Source: Spirochaetaceae bacterium
GTDB lineage: Bacteria > Spirochaetota > Spirochaetia > Treponematales > Breznakiellaceae
DNA: 5,902 nt
Direction: 5' to 3'
Assembly (NCBI GenBank): GCA_031269165.1
Contig: JAISZQ010000294.1
Location: 1 to 5,902, forward strand
In this document: in pieces, positions 1 to 5,015 of the stretch
Layout of the letters: each line of letters opens with the position of its first letter
Position numbering within the stretch: the stretch's first letter is position 1
Position numbers and translations under genes: made by a program
The notes under the pieces: model-generated
What the model saw: only the letters and a program-made list of their open reading frames with translations
What the model was told of the DNA's origin: nothing
The model's database searches: none

Positions 1-1208
1 TGATCGCGCAGGTAGTCGATGCGGTAATCGTCGTTGATCGAGCCGTCCGCCTCGACCACGTCTTTCGCGCCGAGGCCGTTCTCCACGATAAACAGCGGCT
101 TCTGGTAGCGGTCGTAGAGAAAGTTGAGCAATGTCCGCAGTCCCAGCGGGTCAATCTCCCAGTCCCACGCGGAAGTCTTGAGGTAGGGATTTTTCACCCC
201 GCCAAAGAGGTCAAAGAGGTTGCTCTCGGCCCCGGCAAGTGCGGGATCACGCGAAATCGTCAAGCTCATGTAATAACTAAACGAGATAAAATCGACCATC
301 CCCTCGCGTAAAATCCGCGCGTCCTCAGGCCCCCGCTCAAGCGCGATCCCCGTCCTCTCGAAAAACCGCTCCATATAGGCGGGATAATAGCCCCGTACCT
401 GTACGTCGCTGTAAAAGTAGGTCTTCCGCTCCTCTTCCGTCTTGAACCAGATGTCCTCCGGGCGGCACGAATACGGGTAGACCATCATCGCAACAATCAT
501 GTTGCCGATCTTCGCGCCGGGAATGATCTCGTGGCACGCCTTTACCGCCAGCGCGCTCGCCACCAACTGGTTATGGCCCGCCTGATAGACCGGCTGCCGG
601 TTCTCTGCCGGATTGTCGATAAGCGCGCCGGTACCAAAAAACGGGGCAAACTGCGACATATTAATCTCGTTGAACGTGAGCCAGTACTTCACCTTGTCCT
701 TGTACCGCTTGAACAGCACCCGCGCATACCGTTCAAACAACGGAATAAGCTCGCGGCTCGTCCAGCCGTTGTACTTTTTCGTGAGTGCGAGCGGCGACTC
801 ATAATGCGAAATCGTCACCAGCGGCTCGATACCGTGTTTGCGGCATTCGTCAAAGAGACGGTCGTAGAAGGCAAGCCCCGCTTCATTCGGCTGCGCGTCA
901 TCCCCGTTGGGGAAAATCCGCGACCACGCGATCGAAGTGCGGAACACCTTGAACCCCATCTCGGCAAAGAGCGTGATGTCCTCTTTGTAGTGATGGTAAA
1001 AGTCAATCGCCTCGTGAGACGGGAAAAACCCCGTGGGGTCCGCGATAATCTTCCTCATTACCGCCGCATCCCGTAACTCCGTGAGACGCCCCTTGCCGCC
1101 GTGTACCACGTCCGCGCAGGAAAGCCCTTTGCCATCCTCCCGATACGCGCCCTCCGCCTGATTAGCGGCAATCGCGCCGCCCCACAAAAACCCTTTTGGA
1201 AAACTCAT
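1..1208 (-). CDS. bglA: 6-phospho-beta-glucosidase, GH1 family (C-terminus beyond left edge)
   Basis: Hydrolyses 6-phospho-beta-glucosides delivered to the cytoplasm by a PTS, releasing glucose 6-phosphate and an aglycone or sugar. The 402 readable residues begin MSFPKGFLWGGAIAANQAEG, the usual GH1 N-terminus. The acid/base motif TFNEIN gives Glu181, the nucleophile motif FIVENGLG gives Glu376, and the ISHYESP segment (133-139) is typical of the BglA/AscB branch. The family is about 475-480 residues long, so some 75 residues, including the phosphate-binding SxxxxxKxY segment, are missing. The start at 1208 is supported by AGGAGG six bases upstream. The gene lies 511 bp downstream of the nagB-like gene, separated by a repeat array. 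I see no convincing promoter of its own, so it may depend on read-through. The GH1 call is firm; substrate preference (cellobiose, arbutin, salicin or other phosphates) cannot be read. Confidence 0.95.
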   Translation of the reverse strand, partial: MSFPKGFLWGGAIAANQAEGAYREDGKGLSCADVVHGGKGRLTELRDAAVMRKIIADPTGFFPSHEAIDFYHHYKEDITLFAEMGFKVFRTSIAWSRIFPNGDDAQPNEAGLAFYDRLFDECRKHGIEPLVTISHYESPLALTKKYNGWTSRELIPLFERYARVLFKRYKDKVKYWLTFNEINMSQFAPFFGTGALIDNPAENRQPVYQAGHNQLVASALAVKACHEIIPGAKIGNMIVAMMVYPYSCRPEDIWFKTEEERKTYFYSDVQVRGYYPAYMERFFERTGIALERGPEDARILREGMVDFISFSYYMSLTISRDPALAGAESNLFDLFGGVKNPYLKTSAWDWEIDPLGLRTLLNFLYDRYQKPLFIVENGLGAKDVVEADGSINDDYRIDYLRD

Positions 1209-1237
1209 GTTCTCCCTCCTCATAAAAAATATTTCTC

Positions 1238-1260
1238 AAAGGGGAAATCCCCTTTGGGGA
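1238..1260 (-). promoter_or_regulatory. Two mutually exclusive hairpins ahead of the GH1 gene
   Basis: On the minus strand the order is CCCC, AAA, GGGG, ATTT, CCCC. The central GGGG can pair with the first CCCC (TCCCC-AAA-GGGGA, 1248-1260) or with the second (AAAGGGG-ATTT-CCCCTTT, 1238-1255, seven pairs). A run of six T follows about eight bases later (1224-1229), then the GH1 ribosome binding site. The spacing is too long for a standard intrinsic terminator, but the three-segment arrangement resembles a leader attenuator. Its role is inferred from sequence only. Confidence 0.4.
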
Positions 1261-1275
1261 ATTAAAAATGGTACA

Positions 1276-1316
1276 TGGAGACTGAAAAATGATGGTAACA
1301 GAACGCGCAGTCTCCA
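1276..1316 (-). repeat. 9-bp perfect inverted repeat in the GH1 upstream region
   Basis: TGGAGACTG (1276-1284) and CAGTCTCCA (1308-1316) are perfect inverse complements separated by 23 bases. They lie about 70-110 bases ahead of the GH1 start. This could be an operator with widely spaced half-sites or a leader stem-loop. It does not match the antiterminator consensus found in front of the PTS gene. Confidence 0.5.
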
Positions 1317-1368
1317 AAACACGGCATTCTCCCTGTTCAATGCTCTTATCCATTCGCGCACTGTCCCA

Positions 1369-1461
1369 GTCATTGCGAGCGAGCCGTTCGTGAGAACGGG
1401 CGAAGCAATCCAGCGGGGACCTCTTCGTCTGGATTGCTTCGGGCTCCGCCCTCGCAATGAC
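1369..1461. repeat. Palindromic intergenic repeat, unit 1 of 3
   Basis: The left arm runs from GTCATTGCGAG to CGAAGCAATCCAG; the right arm runs from CTGGATTGCTTC to CTCGCAATGAC. The arms are inverted copies, so the whole unit is a palindrome. Each arm also folds on itself through ATTGC/GCAAT, with a small inner hairpin at its tip. In this unit the left tip is the perfect hairpin CCGTTC-GTGA-GAACGG and the right tip is GGGC-TCC-GCCC. It looks like a short non-coding REP/MITE-type repeat. An incidental reading frame through it is not a gene. Confidence 0.85.
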
Positions 1462-1480
1462 GGACTCGTTCGCTACCCCT

Positions 1481-1578
1481 CGTCATTGCGAGCGGAGCGA
1501 AGCAATCTAGTGGGTACCTCCCCGCCTGGATTGCTTCACCGCTAACGGCAACTATGCTGCCGCCGTCTCGCAATGACG
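1481..1578. repeat. Palindromic intergenic repeat, unit 2 of 3
   Basis: Same architecture as the preceding unit, with the compact left arm (CATTGCGAGCGGAGCGAAGC) and AATCTAG in place of AATCCAG. The right-arm tip carries a longer inner hairpin around GGCAACTATGCTGCC. The linker joining it to the previous unit starts GACTCGTTCGCT and is nearly identical to the linker on its other side. The array therefore grew by tandem duplication with a period of about 112-116 bp. Confidence 0.85.
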
Positions 1579-1596
1579 GACTCGTTCGCTGCCCTT

Positions 1597-1688
1597 CGTC
1601 ATTGCGAGCGGAGCGAAGCAATCCAGTGGAGGGCTTCCCCGTCAGGATTGCTTCGTCGTCGGCAACCTGCCGCCGTCTCGCAATGACG
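1597..1688. repeat. Palindromic intergenic repeat, unit 3 of 3
   Basis: Full unit with the compact left arm. The right-arm tip is CGGCAACCTGCCG, a shorter variant of the inner hairpin. The linker motif CTCGTTCGCT, found between the other units, appears again at 1708-1717 directly beside the nagB-like stop codon, so this end probably marks the original flank of the array. Transcription from nagB into GH1 would produce an RNA with three large stem-loops here. These could protect the upstream mRNA or reduce read-through (inference). Confidence 0.85.
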
Positions 1689-1719
1689 GGGACGTTTCAC
1701 CACGCCCCTCGTTCGCTTC

Positions 1720-2463
1720 TCATGCGTATTTTTGGAGCACGGCGCGGTCCAGCATGGAAGCCGCCTCACGGTCGGCTATAAGGGTGAAATTATGATGCAG
1801 TTTTAGAACAGACGCGGGAATGCTTTCGGTTACTTCTCCTTCCACGCACTTCTTCAGAATTTCCGCCTTCTGTTTTCCATTGACAATCATAACAAGCCGT
1901 TTAACGCCGAGTACCGTCCGGGGTCCCATGGTGACCATCTCTTTGACCGTATTCTCCCCCAGGATTTCCCGAAAAGCCTTGAACCACGAATACTCGTCGG
2001 AAAGGTTCACCTTGTAGATTCCCGCGTTGAACCGGGCAGCCTGCGGCATATTGCCGCAAAAATGCCCGTCACCGCCAAGCCCCATGAGCATAAGATCAAT
2101 GCCGCCGTCACTAGCCAGCCGCCCCTCAAAGTCCTGATAGTTCTTTTCGTTCAGGTGATGTATCTGTTCCGGGGAAACGGAAGCGGGGCCGTAAAAAACC
2201 TTGGTCAAAAAATCCAGCGTCAAATAGAACGCAAATTTCCCTTCCGGATTCAGAATGGGTATCTCGTCAAAATTGTAGTAATGGACATTCTTAAACCCGC
2301 CCACCTTTGCCATTTCGTCAATAATAAGAGAATATGCTCCCAGCGGCGTGTTTCCCGAAGTGATGGAGACATTCACCCTTCCGTCCCGGCAGGCTTCGCC
2401 GATAAAGAGGTCCGCCGCAAGCCTGCTCATGTGTTCAAAGTTTTCAGCAACGATAATTTTCAT
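1720..2463 (-). CDS. nagB: NagB/RpiA/6-phosphogluconolactonase superfamily protein (glucosamine-6-phosphate deaminase-like)
   Basis: A 247-residue sugar-phosphate isomerase/deaminase-like protein, predicted cytoplasmic. The phosphate-binding loop SGNTPLGAY is at 36-44, NFDE at 64-67 (Asp66 aligns with NagB Asp72), GLGGDGH at 128-134 (Asp132 and His134 align with Asp141 and His143), and GKQK at 196-199 (Lys199 aligns with Lys208). The residue aligned with NagB Glu148 is Met139 (GNMP instead of FNEP), so true deaminase activity is doubtful. As I recall, the E. coli bgl operon also ends in a NagB-like gene (yieK/bglK), and the location here after a bglF-type gene fits that group. The ATG is 11 bases past the PTS stop with AAGGGG in between, implying translational coupling. 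It could act on a non-amino hexose phosphate. The family call is firm; the reaction is uncertain. Confidence 0.85.
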   Translation of the reverse strand: MKIIVAENFEHMSRLAADLFIGEACRDGRVNVSITSGNTPLGAYSLIIDEMAKVGGFKNVHYYNFDEIPILNPEGKFAFYLTLDFLTKVFYGPASVSPEQIHHLNEKNYQDFEGRLASDGGIDLMLMGLGGDGHFCGNMPQAARFNAGIYKVNLSDEYSWFKAFREILGENTVKEMVTMGPRTVLGVKRLVMIVNGKQKAEILKKCVEGEVTESIPASVLKLHHNFTLIADREAASMLDRAVLQKYA

Positions 2464-2474
2464 GCTTTTTCCCC

Positions 2475-4109
2475 TTACTCAACATAGAGAATCAAATCGC
2501 CCACGTTGCAATCCCCGGTTTTCGCTTGGGTGATGGCCGTGTAGTCGCCTGAGTTGGTGATGACGACCTGCGTCTCAAGGTTGAACCCGGCCCGCGCGAT
2601 GATATCTTTGTCGTATTCCAAGATTAACTGGCCCGCTTTGACCGCCTCGCTGTCTTTCACATGGGGCGTGAAGCCTTTGCCGCCCAGTTTCACCGTGTCG
2701 ATGCCGCAGTGGATGAGTGTTTCCACGCCGTCGGGAGACTTGATGCTGATCGCGTGCTTCGTATCGAAGACCATCTCGACCGTTCCGTCAAACGGCGCGT
2801 AGATTTTACCGCCCAGCGGCATGAAGCACACGCCCTTGCCAACCGCTTCCTGCTGGTGGGCGGGGTCGGCGGACTGGGTGATGGGCAGAACGCGCCCTTT
2901 TACCGGGGCGTAGACTTTTTGAGCCGCCGCAAGGTTGACCTTCGATGTGTCGATGACGACTTCTTCCACCACTTTCATTTCTGCCTCGTCCGGCTTGTAG
3001 GTGAGGTAGACCAAAGCAAAGGTCAGCCCGACCGAAAGCAAACTCGCGCCCAGCCCGATAACAAAGTTCATCGTTGACCCGGCAAATCCGGGCAAGAGAT
3101 ACGTGGGGTAGGTGAATATGCCTATTGCGCCCATCGGCTGGGCGATGCCGTAGCCGCCTGAATTGAAACTGCCGAGAAGTCCGGCAAGTGCGCCGCTCAC
3201 TCCCCCGATAATACAGGCATACACGAACGGCTTCTTTTTGGGCAAGGTGAACCCGTAAATAATCGGCTCGGTGATGCCGAATACGCCGCTGATACCCGCT
3301 GCAACCGCTGCCGCCCGCCGTTCCGCATTCTTCATTTTCAGCGCCATCGCAAACACCGCGCCCATTTGGGCGATAACAGGAATCTGGATATAGGCAAAAA
3401 GTATCGAAACGTGCGCGCCGCCGAAAAACGGGTTTGGCGATGCCATTTCCGACATCATAATCGGTATGGTCGCCCAATGCAGACCGAAAATAACCATTAC
3501 TTGCATAAACGCGCTAACAAGCAAACCAACGATAACCGAACCGATAAATGGTATCGAGATAATGTTTTGAAGGCCGACCAAAATCCCCAACCCGACCGCG
3601 CCGAAGACCGGGCCAACAAGCAGGAACGTCAGCGGTATTGTGATGACCAGCGTGGCAAACGGCGTGATAAAGTTCTTGATTGCGGAGGGCAACGTTTTAC
3701 GGAAATGTTTGTACAGTTTGGACGCGCCGTATACCGCGATAATCGAGGGCAGCACCGTGCCGGAGTAGCGCATCATGACCAGAATATCCAAGCCGAGGAA
3801 TTTGTTTAAGCCCCACGGCCCGAAGGGATACAGGGCCACGATGTCCGGGTAGACCAGTGCCGTGCCGATGACCATGCCGACAATCGGATCAAGCCCGAAC
3901 CGCTGGGCCGCCGTGTACGCAACAAGAACAGGAAGAAAATAGAACAGCGCATCGCCCGCAGCCTGAAGCACCGTGTAGGACATATCGCCTGAACCCGCCC
4001 AGTCCGGAAACGCCGTGGTCAGAATGGCGATTACGCCTTTGATGATACCCGTGCCCGTCAACGCCGGAAGGATTGGGGCAAACACGCCGGAAATCGTCCC
4101 CATCAGCAT
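2475..4109 (-). CDS. bglF: PTS beta-glucoside transporter, EIIC-EIIA part (out of frame with EIIB as written)
   Basis: This is the membrane and EIIA part of a BglF-type EIIBCA. Counting from the internal ATG at 4109, EIIC spans about residues 1-375, with many hydrophobic segments, an FGLHWA motif (208-213) and the conserved GITEP motif (278-282). After a charged linker, the Crr-like EIIA covers about 396-544, with KHA (His452) and the phospho-acceptor LIHCGIDTV (His467). The domain order B-C-A matches E. coli BglF. Residues read upstream of the ATG (QEKQSIGN) are still EIIC-like, so 4109 is not the real start, and no good ribosome binding site precedes it. The frame is open upstream only to 4172, where an in-frame TGA (4173-4175) blocks it. 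Repairing the G tract by one base gives a 649-residue protein (start 4425) with phospho-His at 572. Beta-glucoside specificity is inferred from the GH1 neighbours and the leader antiterminator site. Confidence 0.9.
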   Translation of the reverse strand: MLMGTISGVFAPILPALTGTGIIKGVIAILTTAFPDWAGSGDMSYTVLQAAGDALFYFLPVLVAYTAAQRFGLDPIVGMVIGTALVYPDIVALYPFGPWGLNKFLGLDILVMMRYSGTVLPSIIAVYGASKLYKHFRKTLPSAIKNFITPFATLVITIPLTFLLVGPVFGAVGLGILVGLQNIISIPFIGSVIVGLLVSAFMQVMVIFGLHWATIPIMMSEMASPNPFFGGAHVSILFAYIQIPVIAQMGAVFAMALKMKNAERRAAAVAAGISGVFGITEPIIYGFTLPKKKPFVYACIIGGVSGALAGLLGSFNSGGYGIAQPMGAIGIFTYPTYLLPGFAGSTMNFVIGLGASLLSVGLTFALVYLTYKPDEAEMKVVEEVVIDTSKVNLAAAQKVYAPVKGRVLPITQSADPAHQQEAVGKGVCFMPLGGKIYAPFDGTVEMVFDTKHAISIKSPDGVETLIHCGIDTVKLGGKGFTPHVKDSEAVKAGQLILEYDKDIIARAGFNLETQVVITNSGDYTAITQAKTGDCNVGDLILYVE

Positions 4110-4425
4110 ATTTCCGATGGATTGCTTCTCTTGGAGACCCCCCCCCCCTGCCAGTTTCTGCTCCTCCGCCGGTCAAAACCCCCAGTTTCCCTAGCTCTTC
4201 GAAGACCTCGTGCACATCGTTCCCGATGACCACCTGGTACAATCCGCCCGCCCTGACCACGCTCACCACGCCCGTGGTTCCTTTCACCGCGTCGTCGTTT
4301 GCCTTTGCGCTGTCAACCAGCGTAAACCTAAGGCGCGTCGCGCAGTGCACAACGCTCCTCACGTTCTCTTTGCCGCCCACGCCGTCCAATACGCCCTGGG
4401 CTGTCTTTCCAAAATCCTTTGCCAT
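3889..4425 (-). CDS. bglF: PTS EIIB domain reading frame, prematurely ended by frameshift
   Basis: Residues 1-85 form a glucose/beta-glucoside family EIIB domain with the phospho-acceptor motif HCATRLRF (Cys28). After Arg93 the frame runs through the G tract and continues for 82 residues of nonsense, antisense-like sequence (SPREAIHRKY...) to a stop at 3889. The product is therefore 178 residues as written. Of the two ATGs (4431 and 4425), the second is preferred: GAGGAG lies seven bases ahead of it but only one base ahead of the first. In BglF-type proteins EIIB passes phosphate both to sugar and to the BglG antiterminator, so an EIIB cut off from EIIC and EIIA could not carry out transport. 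This is the 5' part of the same gene as the EIIC-EIIA frame. Confidence 0.85.
   Translation of the reverse strand: MAKDFGKTAQGVLDGVGGKENVRSVVHCATRLRFTLVDSAKANDDAVKGTTGVVSVVRAGGLYQVVIGNDVHEVFEELGKLGVLTGGGAETGRGGGSPREAIHRKYADGDDFRRVCPNPSGVDGHGYHQRRNRHSDHGVSGLGGFRRYVLHGASGCGRCAVLFSSCSCCVHGGPAVRA
4138..4148 (-). repeat. Eleven-G homopolymer in the EIIB-EIIC linker
   Basis: An uninterrupted run of 11 C on the plus strand (11 G in the coding strand) falls exactly where the EIIB frame must join the EIIC frame. With 11 G the EIIB frame reads AGG-GGG-GGG-GGG-TCT and leaves EIIC. With 10 G (or 13) it reads GGT-CTC-CAA into QEKQSIGN and on through EIIC, giving one 649-residue protein from 4425 to 2475. 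Poly-G tracts of this length are classic slipped-strand sites, and also a common place for sequencing indels. The sequence alone cannot tell these apart. Confidence 0.9.
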
Positions 4426-4571
4426 TTTCATACTCCTCAAATTTATATTTACGTCCCGGTTCCCCGGTCCGCAGTTTCCCAAAACAGGGCTCCTGTCTCC
4501 CAATGGGGATAGACAAGGCGGGCCTCAGCGAAGAAGATACTCCTGTTGTGTTCGTGAATATTCGTCATCCA

Positions 4572-4609
4572 CACTACCCGTTATTGTCCATGTTCATAAA
4601 CAGGTAATG
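4572..4609 (-). terminator. Leader hairpin competing with the antiterminator
   Basis: In the PTS leader RNA, CATTACCTGTT (4599-4609) can pair with AACGGGTAGTG (4572-4582) over 11 positions including three G-U pairs, with a 16-base loop. Its 5' arm overlaps the last eight bases of the antiterminator site, so the two folds exclude each other, as in bgl/lic-type antitermination. No U-run follows the stem, so as an intrinsic terminator it is atypical. A small second stem, ACAGG-AGC-CCTGT followed by TTT (4484-4496 plus adjacent bases), lies further down the leader and might supply the stop signal. Confidence 0.5.
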
Positions 4610-4634
4610 CCCGGTATTGCGCCGGTAACAATCC
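4602..4634 (-). promoter_or_regulatory. BglG/LicT-type ribonucleic antiterminator (RAT) site
   Basis: The site begins GGATTGTTA, continues with CCGG, a seven-base loop CGCAATA and a second CCGG, then ends GCATTACCT. The first nine bases and most of the last nine match the known RAT pattern (GGATTGTTA ... GCAAAACCT), with the inner stem changed to CCGG/CCGG and a larger loop (33 bases in all). It lies just a few bases after the predicted transcription start. A BglG/LicT family protein bound here would stabilise this fold and prevent the overlapping downstream hairpin. The regulator is not encoded in the window. Confidence 0.8.
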
Positions 4635-4643
4635 TACTCTCAT

Positions 4644-4672
4644 AGTATCGCCCGACTTTCTCCGCTTGTCAA
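4644..4672 (-). promoter_or_regulatory. Sigma70-type promoter of the PTS-nagB operon
   Basis: A perfect -35 box TTGACA (4667-4672) and a -10 box GATACT (4644-4649) are separated by 17 bases. Transcription would start near 4637, three or so bases before the antiterminator site, leaving a leader of about 210 bases before the EIIB start. The good promoter followed by leader control fits constitutive initiation with induction by antitermination. Confidence 0.75.
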
Positions 4673-4678
4673 GAGAAA

Positions 4679-4723
4679 TTTTCGTTTTTGGGCGATTTTT
4701 CGATGATTTTTCACACTTTTTTT
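4679..4723 (-). promoter_or_regulatory. Phased A-tracts upstream of the PTS promoter
   Basis: On the minus strand, A-runs lie at 4717-4723, 4707-4711, 4696-4700 and 4685-4689, with centres exactly 11 bp apart, followed by a fifth run at 4679-4682 close to the -35 box. A-runs in helical phase are the standard cause of intrinsic DNA bending. At about -40 to -90 they would act as a curved UP-like element or as a target for a nucleoid protein. The geometry is seen in the sequence; the function is inferred. Confidence 0.6.
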
Positions 4724-4754
4724 CAGAATGTTCTGTTGTGGAGGCATTTCTCGT

Positions 4755-4788
4755 CTGGATTGCTTCACCCTTCGGGTTCGCAATGACG
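4755..4788. repeat. Half unit (right arm only) of the palindromic repeat
   Basis: CTGGATTGCTTC ... CGCAATGACG with the tip hairpin ACCC-TTC-GGGT. The matching left arm is missing; the sequence to its left is the T-rich region upstream of the PTS promoter. This is a truncated copy of the units found at 1369-1688. Confidence 0.75.
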
Positions 4789-4807
4789 GCACCGCCCCGT
4801 TATTCTT

Positions 4808-4823
4808 CGTCATTGCGAGCGAG
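4808..4823. repeat. Truncated left-arm fragment of the palindromic repeat
   Basis: CGTCATTGCGAGCGAG is the outer part of a left arm with nothing following it. Five bases later a complete unit begins with the same sequence, so this looks like a short duplication or a nested copy. Confidence 0.65.
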
Positions 4824-4828
4824 TCTCT

Positions 4829-4924
4829 CGTCATTGCGAGCGGAGCGAAACAATCCAGCGAATGACCATTTTGTCTAGATTGCTTCACCCACGGCAACTG
4901 TGTTGCCGCCGCCGCGCAATGACG
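4829..4924. repeat. Complete palindromic repeat unit, right-hand cluster
   Basis: The left arm runs CGTCATTGCGAG to CGAAACAATCCAG; the right arm runs CTAGATTGCTTC to GCGCAATGACG. The right-arm tip is the perfect hairpin CGGCAA-CTG... closed by TTGCCG (4892-4907). It is the same family as the array between nagB and GH1, so both flanks of the PTS-nagB operon carry these elements. The following 90 bases up to the LPD3-like gene show no clear feature beyond a possible GATAAT -10 box at 5004-5009 without a good -35. Confidence 0.8.
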
Positions 4925-5015
4925 GGCCCGCCCCGCTATCCCTCTAGAGCGATTTCTTACGCGAACATTCAGCCCCAGCATCCCTTGCTCGGTAAAAGGT
5001 GCCGATAATGGGGGA

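Noticed and set aside
531..1076. Plus-strand 181-residue open frame, Arg-rich
   Set aside because: Antisense shadow of the GH1 gene, which has both catalytic motifs and a good ribosome binding site.
1224..1255. Canonical intrinsic terminator upstream of GH1
   Set aside because: The stem is good, but the T run is about eight bases away, and it would sit directly before a ribosome binding site. I kept it only as a possible attenuator-type structure.
1369..1688. CRISPR array
   Set aside because: The repeated units are about 92-98 bp inverted-repeat elements joined by nearly identical short linkers. A CRISPR would have 25-40 bp repeats and unique spacers of constant length.
4138..4148. Programmed ribosomal frameshifting at the G run
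   Set aside because: Joining the frames requires a +1 shift. The run has no obvious shifty stop or rare-codon pause, and no clear downstream stimulator was seen. Replication or transcription slippage, or a sequencing error, is simpler, though I cannot exclude it.
4109..4172. EIIC-EIIA as a deliberately separate gene with its own start
   Set aside because: No credible ribosome binding site precedes the 4109 ATG, conserved EIIC residues are encoded upstream of it, and the frame closes at 4173-4175. A single split gene fits better.
4073..4645. Plus-strand 190-residue open frame opposite EIIB
   Set aside because: It is an antisense shadow of the EIIB gene, leader and promoter; its composition is Ser/Pro/Phe-rich without any recognisable domain, and a well-supported gene lies on the other strand.
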